Source of the DNA: Saccharopolyspora soli | Lineage (GTDB): Bacteria > Actinomycetota > Actinomycetes > Mycobacteriales > Pseudonocardiaceae | Direction: 5' to 3' | Assembly: GCF_022678645.1 (NCBI RefSeq) | Contig: NZ_JALBWV010000001.1 | Span: forward strand, 248,001-312,000 | Length of the DNA stretch: 64,000 nt | In this document: positions 10,561-18,765 of the stretch, one piece after another | Position numbering within the stretch: the stretch's first letter is position 1 | Layout of the letters: every line of letters starts with the position of its first letter | Position numbers and translations under genes: made by a program | Notes under the pieces: model-generated | Databases searched by the model: none | The model's input: only the letters and a program-made list of their open reading frames with translations | Told to the model about the DNA's origin: nothing

Positions 10561-11661
10561 ATGCTGGCTCGGGTCGTCGCTGCGGTCATCGGTGGTCTGT
10601 TCCTGGTGGCGGTCACCGTGAGCGTCGCCCGGACCCTGGTCATCGCGCGGTCTCGTCCGGGCATGCTCACCCGGCTCGTCAGCCAGGTGGTGGCCACGTT
10701 GTTCGTCCTGCTCACCTGGTCGGCCCGCGACTACCCGACGCGGGACCGCATCCTCGCCGCGCAACCGGTCACCTTCCTCGCCGCGACGCTGGCCGCGTGG
10801 CTGGTGGGCTACTTCGTCGGCTACACGCTCCTGCTGTGGCCGTGGGAACCCGATCTCGCCCACGCCGCCCGCGAGGCGGGTTCGTCGCTGTTCACCCTGG
10901 GGTTCTCCACCTCCACCGCGGCTGCCCCGAGCCTCCTCGACTTCCTCGCCGCCGCGACCGGACTGCTGGTCGTCGCGCTCCAGATCGCCTACCTGCCGAC
11001 GCTGTACTCGGCGTTCAACCGCCGGGAGACCGATGTGACCCTGTTGGGCGCCCGAGCCGGGTCTCCACCGTGGGGGCCCGAGCTGCTGGCGCGGACCCGC
11101 TACGGCATCCGCCTCGGCGAGGACGACCTCACCGAGCTTTACCGGCAGTGGGAACGGTGGGCGGCCGACATCGCCGAGAGCCACAGCAACTACCCGGTGC
11201 TCATCCGGTTCCGCTCGCCGCAGCCGATGCACTCGTGGCTGGTCGGCCTGCTCGCCGTGATGGACTCGGCGGCGCTGCTGCTCGCGTTGTGCCCGAGCCG
11301 GGATCGGATCGAGCCGCGGCTGTGCCTGCGGATGGGCTTCACCGCGTTGCGGCAGATCGCGACCAGCATCGGCATCCCGGTTGACGAAGATCCGGATCCG
11401 GACGCCGAAATCCAGCTGTCCTACCAGGAGTACCGCGCTGGCGTCGCCTGGCTGGCCGAGGTCGGCTTCGCCATGGAACGCACTCCCGAGGAAGCCTGGC
11501 CGCACTTCCGGGGGTGGCGCGTCAACTACGAAGCCACCGCATACGCGCTGGCGGCAACGACGGATGCGGTACCAGCGCTGTGGTCGGGGCCGCGACGCTG
11601 GCCGAGCAAGCCGATCCCACCGGTGCGGCCCTCGACCCGCCGTCCCGGCGATGCGCGCTGA
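10561..11661 (+). CDS. Membrane protein with potassium-channel-like N-terminal fold
   Basis: A 366-residue protein with about four membrane segments in the first 150 residues (starting LARVVAAVIGGLFLVAV; then VSQVVATLFVLLTW, FLAATLAAWLVGYFVGYTLL and FLAAATGLLVVALQIAYL) and a ~215-residue soluble C-terminus. Between the last two segments the stretch SSLFTLGFSTSTAAAPS occupies the place of a pore helix and selectivity filter; TLGFS resembles but does not match the TVGYG filter of K+ channels. Related actinobacterial proteins are often annotated as ion-channel family. The soluble part (AFNRRETDVTLLGARAG onward) is helical and unassigned. Ion conduction is inference only. It is divergent from the hydrolase upstream and convergent with the esterase downstream. 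Confidence 0.6.
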   Translation: MLARVVAAVIGGLFLVAVTVSVARTLVIARSRPGMLTRLVSQVVATLFVLLTWSARDYPTRDRILAAQPVTFLAATLAAWLVGYFVGYTLLLWPWEPDLAHAAREAGSSLFTLGFSTSTAAAPSLLDFLAAATGLLVVALQIAYLPTLYSAFNRRETDVTLLGARAGSPPWGPELLARTRYGIRLGEDDLTELYRQWERWAADIAESHSNYPVLIRFRSPQPMHSWLVGLLAVMDSAALLLALCPSRDRIEPRLCLRMGFTALRQIATSIGIPVDEDPDPDAEIQLSYQEYRAGVAWLAEVGFAMERTPEEAWPHFRGWRVNYEATAYALAATTDAVPALWSGPRRWPSKPIPPVRPSTRRPGDAR

Positions 11662-11713
11662 CGGTGTCCGCCGGTCCGGCGAGTGTCCATTGTGGATTGA
11701 TTTGTTGTGTTGC

Positions 11714-12685
11714 CTAACCGTCCAGGTGCTGGCGTAGGAAGTGCGCTGCTTGCGCGATCGCCGCGCGGGGTGCCGGGGTTTCCGTGATCGGGTTGAGCAG
11801 GACGAAGTCGTGGATCGTCCCGCCGTAGCGCACCTGGGTCACCGGTACCCCGGCCTGCGCGAGCTTGGTCGCATACGCCTCGCCCTCGTCGCGGAGCACG
11901 TCGTCGTCGGTGATCACCAGCGCTGGCGGCAAGCCGCGCAGCTGGTCCACGGACGCCTCCAAGGGGGAGGCGGTCGGCTCCCAGCGCTGCTTCTCGTCAG
12001 GCAGATACGCGTCCCAGAACCACTTCATCGCCGCACGCGTCAACCACGGGCCGTCCGCGTGCTGACGGTAGGAGTCGGTGTCCAGATTGGCGTCGGTGAC
12101 CGGGTAGAACATCACTTGGGCCGCGATCCGCGGACCGCCGCGGTGCTTGGCGAGCAGGGTGAGCACCGCGGTCATGTTGCCGCCGACGCTGTCGCCGAGC
12201 AACGCGATTCGACTCGGATCGGCACCGAAGTCCGCGGCGTTCGCCGCCGCCCACTCAAGCGCGGTGTAAGCCTGTTCGTTCTGCACCGGGTAATGCGCCT
12301 CGGGCGCGGGCGTGTAATCGACGAAGACGACTGCGGCGCGGGCGGCATTCGCCAATTCCCGCACGAGGCGTTCGTGGGTGTCCTTGTCACCGAGAATCCA
12401 GCCGCCACCGTGCGAATGGATGATCACAGGCAGCACGTCGGTGGTGTTGCGCGGCTTGACGATCCGAATGCTCACCTCGCCGGTCGGACCACCTGGGATC
12501 ATGCGGTCCTCGACGTCGGCGGGCATCAGCTCTACCGGGACGCTGCGCTGAGCGGCCCGCAGCACCTCCCGCGCATCCTGCGGCGAAAGCTCGTAGATCG
12601 GCGGACCACCAGCAGCGGCGAGCTGGTCCAGCCATTCCTGCGTGCGGGGTTCGACCGCGGTTGTTGCGGGCTTGGCGGTGCTCAT
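11714..12685 (-). CDS. Alpha/beta hydrolase, hormone-sensitive-lipase (HSL) family esterase
   Basis: A 323-residue serine esterase of the HSL/bacterial family IV type. The oxyanion motif HSHGGGW is near residue 88, the nucleophile elbow GDSVGGN near residue 163 (Ser), the acid Asp in VITDDDVLRDEG near 257 and the His in GTIHDFVLL near 288. Such enzymes act on short- to medium-chain esters in the cytosol. The ATG at 12685 is preceded by a GGAGA ribosome site; upstream in-frame sequence is not conserved in character. Monocistronic, 52 bases from the convergent channel-like gene. Natural substrate unknown. Confidence 0.85.
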   Translation of the reverse strand: MSTAKPATTAVEPRTQEWLDQLAAAGGPPIYELSPQDAREVLRAAQRSVPVELMPADVEDRMIPGGPTGEVSIRIVKPRNTTDVLPVIIHSHGGGWILGDKDTHERLVRELANAARAAVVFVDYTPAPEAHYPVQNEQAYTALEWAAANAADFGADPSRIALLGDSVGGNMTAVLTLLAKHRGGPRIAAQVMFYPVTDANLDTDSYRQHADGPWLTRAAMKWFWDAYLPDEKQRWEPTASPLEASVDQLRGLPPALVITDDDVLRDEGEAYATKLAQAGVPVTQVRYGGTIHDFVLLNPITETPAPRAAIAQAAHFLRQHLDG

Positions 12686-12889
12686 CGTGATCGTCTCCGA
12701 AGGGTTGCCGGGCTCGACGCCCACTACCGACGTCGAGCCGAAGCGCGCCCGGCAGGGCGGTCTCGATGGCTGGGCATTGCCGGGGTGTCCACCGCTCCGG
12801 CTGACGACTGACCCGCCCAGGGTGGATCGATGCAGGTCGCTGTTCAAGAGCAGAAGGTCCCAGCGGCTGTTCGGCGTCGCGGATGGCGA

Positions 12890-13750
12890 TCAGCTGGTTT
12901 CGGGCGAACCGGTGAGGTGCAGCTTGCGCTGGGCGCGTTGGTAGAACGTGGTGTGCCCGAGCCGCACGACGCGGGCGGCGGCGGGCTGGACGGTGATGTC
13001 GATGAGAGTGCCGGGCGAGCGGTGCGCGACGAGTTGGCCGTCGACTTCCACGCCGAGTTCGCTGCTCTTGGGCAGGATCCGCAGTGCGAGCTTCTCCCCC
13101 TGGGAGAGGAAGATGGCGCGGTTGAAGGCTGAGTGCGGGGCCACCGGGATGACCAGGAGTCCCTCGACCCTGGGGGAGATGATCGGTCCACCAGCGGAGA
13201 AGCTGTAAGCGGTGGAGCCGGTGGGTGTCGCGACCACGACGGCGTCCGAGGCGTAGCTGACGAAGGGATGTCCTTCGACCTGCACCTCGACCATGGCCAT
13301 CCCGTCGCCGGGCACGCGCACCAGGGCGATGTCGTTGAACGCGACCACGGCCCGGTCCCCGCTGATGATGTGCAGGCCGGAACGGGTTTCGACGGTGAAG
13401 CGGTTGTCGTCGATGGCGCACAGCGCCCGATCGAGATCCGGCACGTCGATCTCGGCCAGGAACCCCAACCGGCCGAGATTCACCCCGAGAACCGGGGTCT
13501 GGTGCTCGCTGCCGAGCCGGAGCGCCCGCAGCATGGTGCCATCGCCGCCGAGGCTGACCAGCAGGCTGGCGCGCTCGGCGAGCCCTTCCGGGGAAAGCGC
13601 GGTGATCGGCTGGTCGTAGGGGGCGACTTCCTCGGCCACTCCGAGCACCTCGATGCCCCTGCCGCGTGCCCACTCGACGATAGTCTCGATCACCTCGGGA
13701 CTGCGCCGGTCGGGGTGCAGAACCAAACCAACCGCGTTGACCAATCCCAT
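12890..13750 (-). CDS. nadK: NAD kinase
   Basis: Phosphorylates NAD to NADP using ATP or polyphosphate. The 286-residue protein has the diagnostic LGGDGTMLRA near residue 67, NLGRLGFLAE near 92, the FNDIALVRVPG segment and the PTGSTAYSFSAGGP segment near 180, then a beta-sandwich C-terminus. The ATG at 13750 follows GGGAGGGG at good spacing, excluding 77 codons of upstream open frame. In most actinobacteria nadK lies between tlyA and recN; here it stands alone next to a divergent EspG-like gene, so this may be a second nadK paralogue or a rearranged locus (inference). Confidence 0.92.
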   Translation of the reverse strand: MGLVNAVGLVLHPDRRSPEVIETIVEWARGRGIEVLGVAEEVAPYDQPITALSPEGLAERASLLVSLGGDGTMLRALRLGSEHQTPVLGVNLGRLGFLAEIDVPDLDRALCAIDDNRFTVETRSGLHIISGDRAVVAFNDIALVRVPGDGMAMVEVQVEGHPFVSYASDAVVVATPTGSTAYSFSAGGPIISPRVEGLLVIPVAPHSAFNRAIFLSQGEKLALRILPKSSELGVEVDGQLVAHRSPGTLIDITVQPAAARVVRLGHTTFYQRAQRKLHLTGSPETS

Positions 13751-14066
13751 GCCAACCCCTCCCGGTCCGGACGTGCGAGCGTGCCGCGTTGGCGGCGCCC
13801 AACGTCCACTGTAGAGCGCCGCGGACCAATCCAGCACGCCCCTCGGTCCTGGCGGATGGAAGCTGCGACGAGCAACAGCCTGCTCCTGCCGGGCGTGGTC
13901 CGAACGCAGTAGCTCACGAGCCCGATGAGACAGGCGTGCAAAGAAATGGTTGGACCATTCGGGTGGGATTTCATGGAACACGTTACGTGTCCGATTTGCC
14001 CGTGCTGCGGTGACTCTGCGTGCACCAAACCGTCAATTGATCATAGCACCGGGTGGGGAGGAGTTC
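13751..14066. promoter_or_regulatory. Divergent intergenic region nadK / espG-like with a 13-bp dyad
   Basis: This 316-base gap between divergent genes holds no protein-like frame. It contains the perfect dyad ACACGT-T-ACGTGT at 13978-13990, a plausible operator, about 77 bases before the GTG of the espG-like gene. The ribosome site GGTGGGGAGGAG at 14052-14063 serves that gene. Which regulator binds is unknown. Confidence 0.35.
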
Positions 14067-14879
14067 GTGTTCAGGGCGCTGGAGTTCGACCTGAGCCTGT
14101 TCGGCCCGCTTTGGTACGGCGCGGGACTTGCGCACCAGGAAGGCGGCGAGGAACGGTTGGTCCCGCCGCCTCGGCTGCTGCAGTACTTCCCAGGTCTGGG
14201 CGAGCCCGATGACCCGATCGCCGAGTGGGAAAGGGCCCGCGACAAAGCCCGTGCACGGGGATTCCTCGATCGGGCGTCTCAAGCGGTCGAGTGGGTTGCC
14301 GACATCATGAGAGTGCTCGCCCACGCATCGACCGAAGCCGACACGAGATTCGCGCCGAAACGCGGCAAGCACGTCCGTGGCCTGGTGTCGTTTTCCGGAG
14401 ATCACGCGGTCCGAACCTTGGTGCGAGGGCGCAAAGTTCGCATTGATCCGGTGCGCTCGACATCGGCGTATGCCGCATTGGTGGGTCTCTGGCCGGAAAT
14501 CAAGCCGGTTTCTGGTTCGGCGGTCAGCATCCGGCTCGAAGATGTCGAAGCGGCTAGCAGAGCAGCTGCGGAGCACCGGGGTAAAGCGCAAGTCGATGCA
14601 ACGGTTAGGGAGTTGCGGGCGCGCAACGTCCGCAGCGACGACGCGCGCGACTACGCGCGTTTGGTTTCTGGAGAACGCGTGCACGACGGCGAGTTCTCGG
14701 TGGCAGTCCGAGACATTCGGGGGAACCTGCACTCGGCTGATGATGTAGTTCTGCTGACTGGCACCCGTGAAGGCTCGTACGTTCAGTACCGTCGCGGCGA
14801 ATTTCTCTTTACTGCTCCGGCCAATTCTGGTCTGGTGACACGAATCCTGGCCGAGCTTGCGGACGACCTGCGTCGGTGA
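14067..14879 (+). CDS. EspG-family type VII secretion-associated protein
   Basis: A 270-residue protein of the length and layout of EspG chaperones, which bind PE-PPE pairs in the cytosol and keep them soluble before ESX (type VII) export. It begins FRALEFDLSLFGPLWYGAG, like the EspG N-terminal strand-helix region, and ends with a mixed strand part (GSYVQYRRGEFLFTAP) and a C-terminal helix. The GTG at 14067 is set by the strong GGAG site just upstream. It heads a same-strand group of a small helical YxxxD protein, a DUF3558 lipoprotein and a PPE-like protein, which supports the call. Sequence similarity to mycobacterial EspG is low. Confidence 0.7.
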   Translation: MFRALEFDLSLFGPLWYGAGLAHQEGGEERLVPPPRLLQYFPGLGEPDDPIAEWERARDKARARGFLDRASQAVEWVADIMRVLAHASTEADTRFAPKRGKHVRGLVSFSGDHAVRTLVRGRKVRIDPVRSTSAYAALVGLWPEIKPVSGSAVSIRLEDVEAASRAAAEHRGKAQVDATVRELRARNVRSDDARDYARLVSGERVHDGEFSVAVRDIRGNLHSADDVVLLTGTREGSYVQYRRGEFLFTAPANSGLVTRILAELADDLRR

Positions 14880-14969
14880 TGCGGATGTCCTTTTCCCGCA
14901 CGCAGATCCGCGTGACTCCCAGGCCGACCAGCTGTTGACTTCACCGATGACCCACGGAAGAGGTGAGCC

Positions 14970-15395
14970 ATGACCGAACCGAGCGACCCGGCGGCGCAAA
15001 CGCGAAACACGCATGCCGTCACCATGAATCCCTTGACAGGTATGTTCCAGATCCCGCTGACCACAGCGTCGAGCTGCGGTGCCTCGACCGGCGGCTTCGA
15101 GGTCGCGCCGGAAGATCTCAACGCCGTCAAAGCAGATCTGGACGCGGCGCTCGACGAGCTGAAGCTCGCGGCGCGAGATGCCGATAATTTCCGCCATATT
15201 CGGCCACCCGGCCTTGATGAAGTCAGCATGGAAACGACTGACCAAATCATCCGCCACCTGACGGAAGGGTCCGGATCAGCGACCCAGACGGTGGATGACA
15301 TGCGGAGTTGGGTCGAAGATTTCCGGAACAAGATCGAGTTGGCTCAGCGAGAATACCAGCGCATCGACGAAGAAAACGAGGTCAAGAATCGATGA
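14970..15395 (+). CDS. Small helical ESX-substrate-like protein (PE-like) with YxxxD motif
   Basis: A 141-residue, largely helical protein. Residues 44-75 (FEVAPEDLNAVKADLDAALDEL) and 85-136 form two helices, as in PE and WXG100 type VII substrates, and the second ends with Tyr129-Gln-Arg-Ile-Asp133, which fits the YxxxD/E secretion motif. There is no clear WxG turn; the loop holds HIRPPGLDE instead. The ATG follows GAAGAGGTG. Its stop overlaps the next gene's ATG by four bases (ATGA), so it is coupled to the lipoprotein. Probably a partner of the PPE-like protein two genes on (inference). Confidence 0.6.
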   Translation: MTEPSDPAAQTRNTHAVTMNPLTGMFQIPLTTASSCGASTGGFEVAPEDLNAVKADLDAALDELKLAARDADNFRHIRPPGLDEVSMETTDQIIRHLTEGSGSATQTVDDMRSWVEDFRNKIELAQREYQRIDEENEVKNR

Positions 15396-15973
15396 ACCGC
15401 ACGCGATCCGCAATGGCGACTGCGGTCTGCATGACTGCCGTGTCTGTCGCTGCGTGTTCTCAGCCTGAGCCCGGATCACCTGTTCCCTCCGATACCGAGC
15501 CTGCGACCCCGTCAAAGGATCCGGGCAGACCAGAGGTCAGCAACCCGAAGAACCTGGAAGCTGTCAGCGACCCGTGCCGGCTGCTCAAATCGGAGCAACT
15601 ACAGCAACTCGGAACGACCGGTGCGACGTCCCATCGTCCCTCTGCCTGGGGTGAGGACACGTGCACTTGGGGGGTGGATGCCGACGGGCTTCAGGTCTAC
15701 CTCGCACCTGCGGTGACGACGAACTACGGCCTCAGCAGCGTGCTTCGAACTACTGGGAAATCGGCACCTGATGAAGATGTCGGCGGATACCCGATGGTGA
15801 CGAGCGATCCGGCGACGTTCACGTGTGGGATCTACGTTGCGGTAAACGCGGACGATGTCTTCACGGTTGTCACAGATCGAGGCGACAGCGAGCGTCCGGA
15901 ACACCAGGATACCTGCGCTGTGGCGAAACAGGTTGCGAGCATGGTGCTTTCGAATCTTCCGGCCCAAAACTGA
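15392..15973 (+). CDS. DUF3558 family lipoprotein
   Basis: A 193-residue secreted lipoprotein. The signal peptide runs MNRTRSAMATAVCMTAVSVA with lipobox SVAAC (acylated Cys22), followed by a Pro/Ser/Thr-rich tether and the DUF3558 domain: DPCRLLKSEQLQQLG near residue 62, the CTWGV segment near 92, and a late Cys pair likely forming disulfides. The family is abundant in Pseudonocardiales and mycobacteria, with no known biochemical activity. It starts in the ATGA overlap with the preceding gene, which decides the start. Location beside type VII proteins suggests a cell-envelope partner role. Confidence 0.85.
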   Translation: MNRTRSAMATAVCMTAVSVAACSQPEPGSPVPSDTEPATPSKDPGRPEVSNPKNLEAVSDPCRLLKSEQLQQLGTTGATSHRPSAWGEDTCTWGVDADGLQVYLAPAVTTNYGLSSVLRTTGKSAPDEDVGGYPMVTSDPATFTCGIYVAVNADDVFTVVTDRGDSERPEHQDTCAVAKQVASMVLSNLPAQN

Positions 15974-15983
15974 AGGGACGACC

Positions 15984-17195
15984 ATGTGGCCGTTCAGTCA
16001 ACCGAAGATGGTCGAAGGTCGGCGGCAGGCTGCGTTCGATCACGCGAAGATCCATCGGGAGCTCAATACTGGCAAGGGGGCTGAGTCACTTTCGAAAGCT
16101 GCGGGCACACTTTCGAAGGAGTTCGCCGACCGGCTCCAGAACGTTGATGATCTGGTCCGGGGCGCGATCGGTCGATGCCGCAGGTCGTGGCGTGGCAAGG
16201 CCGCGGAGGCGATGGAGCAGGAGGCTTCGCCGTTTCGGGACGTGGTGCAGCAGTCGAGAGAACTCTCGGCTGCATTGGCGAGACGAGTCGAAAGCCAGGC
16301 CGACCATTTCAGTCGGACGAAGCACTCGATGCCGGGACCGCACGATGTGCCGCCGCTGGACCTCGGCCTCAGCGATCTCGTACCGACCAACCTCTCGGCG
16401 AAACTGGCGGGCCAGCAAGTCCATGAGGCCAAGCACAACGACGCCGAGCAGAGAGCACGCGAAATTTACGCGGCGTACCGGACTTCATCGGACGGCACGG
16501 TGCGGTCATTGAAACCGTACCCAGCTGTGCCCGCGCCCGTTGCTGATGTCGGTGTCGCAAGCACGCAGCGGCCGGATGCGGTCGATCCGAGTACCGGCTA
16601 CCTCGGCACCAGTTCCTCCGCAGCGCCGACTTCCCGCACGGCCGACCCCGAAACGACTGCTTCGGGTTTTGCACTGCGAACCGATCAGGGCGGCCCCGGC
16701 GAGTCCGGCACATCGGATTCGCCCGCTGGGGCCGATTCGGCTTCGGCGGCTCCAACAGCTCCCGGAGCAGGGACCGCGTCGCCGCCGGGAACCGGTGGTA
16801 GCCCCGGCGTCGGAGGTGTCGTCGGATATGTCCCCGCAACCAGCGGCACTCCAGGCCGGGCAAGCGGTTCAGGCCCCGGCTTGGGAAGTCGCGGTGGCTC
16901 GGGTACTCGTGGCGGCCCAGGGGGAGGCCGGACGGGGGCCGGACCAGCGACCAACACTCCTGCCTCGGGTAGCAGCACCGCACGCGGCGGCTCGGGCGCG
17001 TTCGGCGGGCTAGCAGCGCCCGGTCCGCAGGACCGGCGTGGGGAAGACGAAGAGCACGAGCGCAAGTACGTCAAGAGCACCGACGAGCACTTCGAGTTCG
17101 ATCCGGACGTCGATCCCGACACCGGCCAGGTGATCGCTCCTCCGGTGATCGGCGGATCGCGTCGATCCGAGCGGGAGGACCGGGAGACGGACTGA
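15984..17195 (+). CDS. PPE-like type VII secretion substrate with Gly/Pro/Ser-rich middle
   Basis: A 403-residue protein in three parts: an N-terminal helical hairpin (1-160) with Trp69-Arg-Gly71 in the WxG turn position (SWRGKAAEAM); a low-complexity region rich in Gly, Pro, Ser and Ala (about 190-350); and a charged tail DEHFEFDPDVDPDTGQVIAPPVIGG. That tail ending in APPVIG recurs in Pseudonocardiales PPE-domain proteins. It starts 10 bases after the lipoprotein stop with GAAGGGA as ribosome site. Expected to be exported with a PE-like partner, bound by the EspG-like protein. No EccC, EccB, EccD or mycosin gene is in the window, so the machinery must be elsewhere. Confidence 0.7.
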   Translation: MWPFSQPKMVEGRRQAAFDHAKIHRELNTGKGAESLSKAAGTLSKEFADRLQNVDDLVRGAIGRCRRSWRGKAAEAMEQEASPFRDVVQQSRELSAALARRVESQADHFSRTKHSMPGPHDVPPLDLGLSDLVPTNLSAKLAGQQVHEAKHNDAEQRAREIYAAYRTSSDGTVRSLKPYPAVPAPVADVGVASTQRPDAVDPSTGYLGTSSSAAPTSRTADPETTASGFALRTDQGGPGESGTSDSPAGADSASAAPTAPGAGTASPPGTGGSPGVGGVVGYVPATSGTPGRASGSGPGLGSRGGSGTRGGPGGGRTGAGPATNTPASGSSTARGGSGAFGGLAAPGPQDRRGEDEEHERKYVKSTDEHFEFDPDVDPDTGQVIAPPVIGGSRRSEREDRETD

Positions 17196-17463
17196 TACCG
17201 CGTGCCCCGGTCGGTTCGGGGTGCGGCGTTTGGATGGTTACTGGTCGATGTAGCGCGTGTTAGGTTGATTGGCGCAGTTCATCCGGTGCTCATGTCGGCT
17301 ACGCGGGGTATTCGGCGGCATCGGGGACGTGCGAGTGGCTCTACGGATGGTGAACCTGCGAGCCCATCGGTGCCCCAGGTCCGCCACCGGGCGTTGCTCG
17401 TGCTCGGCGGTGGGCTGTCCGGACGATGACGTCCGGACTTCGTCAACGGGGACGAGGTGGGCA

Positions 17464-18498
17464 GTGCGGCTCAGGGACGCGAACAAGTTCCGCATCGACT
17501 GGATGATCAGTTTCGCCGCGGTGGTGCGGCACGGCGGTTTCTCGGCGGCGGCGAAGGCGCTCTACCGGTCGCAGTCGCGGGTCAGCACCCATGTGGCCGA
17601 CCTGGAGCAGGCACTCGGCACGCAACTGTTCGACCGCTCGGTGCATCCCCCGCAGCTCACCCCCGAAGGTAGGGTGCTGCGGCGGCATTTCGACGAGATC
17701 CTCCGGCGGTTGGAAGCGCTGACCGATGTTTCCGCCGCTTCCGGATCGGTTGGCGGCGAGGTGCGCCTCGGCCTCTACCCGAGCGCGGCGGCGTACCTGT
17801 TCCCGCAGGTCGTGCTGCGTCTGCAGCGCACCCATCCGGGCGTTTCCCTGGTCCTGCACGAATCGCACAACCGGGACTTGGACAGCGCGTTGCACCACGG
17901 CGAGGTGGATCTCACGGTGCGCCCGACCCTGCCGGTGGTCCGGATCGACAGATTCGCCAGCAGCGTGTTGTGGCGCGAGCCGTTGGTGGCCGTGTTCAAC
18001 CGTGCGCACCCCAACGCAGCGACGGGTGGCGTGCGGCTGCGACAACTCGCCGATGAGCCGCTGATCGTCATGGGGGCGAGCACGGAAGGTGGCGGTCGGC
18101 AGTCCGAACCGAACCTCGCGTTCGCCAACGCGGGGCTGACCCCGAACGTCGTGTTCCGAGCCATGCAGCCGCAAACGATGGTGTCCCTGGTGCGGCACGG
18201 GCTCGGGGTCGGGATGACGAACTCCTTGTCCATGACCACGGCAAACCTCGACGGCGTCAGCCTGGTCCCGGTCGTCGACGCCGACTGCGACCGGGTGGTG
18301 GCGATGTGGTGGTGCGCGGACCAACCTCGGTCGGCCGCGATCGACGCGGTGCGCGAGGCGATCCTCGCCGTGCCGCCACCGCAGTTCTCGCGCAACGGCG
18401 GTGACCAGTCGGTCGGCGTGCCAGCGCCGTCCCGGTCTCCGGAGTTGGCGGACGTGGCGATGATGTCCGCTCCGGGCGACCCAACGACGCAACGCTGA
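17464..18498 (+). CDS. LysR-family transcriptional regulator
   Basis: A 344-residue LysR regulator. The winged helix at residues 10-70 has the canonical sequence FAAVVRHGGFSAAAKALYRS then QSRVSTHVADLEQALGTQLF, followed by the linker helix and a two-lobed periplasmic-binding-like effector domain (GEVRLGLYPSAAAYLFPQV onward). The GTG at 17464 follows GAGGTGGG at suitable spacing and places the helix-turn-helix correctly; the frame is open further upstream but without family character. The last ~45 residues beyond the effector domain are unusual in length. It is not divergent from an enzyme gene, so its target is unclear; the convergent dehydratase gene at 18766 is a candidate. Confidence 0.88.
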   Translation: MRLRDANKFRIDWMISFAAVVRHGGFSAAAKALYRSQSRVSTHVADLEQALGTQLFDRSVHPPQLTPEGRVLRRHFDEILRRLEALTDVSAASGSVGGEVRLGLYPSAAAYLFPQVVLRLQRTHPGVSLVLHESHNRDLDSALHHGEVDLTVRPTLPVVRIDRFASSVLWREPLVAVFNRAHPNAATGGVRLRQLADEPLIVMGASTEGGGRQSEPNLAFANAGLTPNVVFRAMQPQTMVSLVRHGLGVGMTNSLSMTTANLDGVSLVPVVDADCDRVVAMWWCADQPRSAAIDAVREAILAVPPPQFSRNGGDQSVGVPAPSRSPELADVAMMSAPGDPTTQR

Positions 18499-18565
18499 AT
18501 CGCTGCGGTGGCTGAGACCAGTCCGGCCGCTCCTACGGCGCGGCGCGTACTGCGATCTGTTTTGT

Positions 18566-18582
18566 AAGCGGCGTAGCCGCTT
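18566..18582. repeat. Short hairpin in the 267-base convergent gap
   Basis: A perfect 7-bp stem AAGCGGC / GCCGCTT with GTA loop lies between the LysR gene and the convergent dehydratase gene. No T-tract follows on either strand, so it may be a weak terminator or a REP-like element. The rest of 18499-18765 shows nothing. Confidence 0.3.
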
Positions 18583-18765
18583 GCGGTGTGGGACTCAGCT
18601 CGCACCGCCGCGGGTTCTCAGCGGTCGCCTCGCGAGGACAGCCCCGACAGCGCAGTGAAACTGCGAATTGGAAGTACATGATGTCGGGGATCCCGGAGTC
18701 GAGGCGGCTGCTGAGGTTCCGCAACCCGCACCGCCACGCAAACCACTACTGGAACAGTCTCAAAA

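Noticed and set aside
10561..11661. True potassium channel
   Set aside because: The filter-like stretch TLGFS does not match TVGYG/TIGYG, so only a channel-like fold is claimed.
11662..11713. CGCCGG-T-CCGGCG as a terminator between convergent genes
   Set aside because: The one-base loop cannot form as a hairpin and no T-tract follows.
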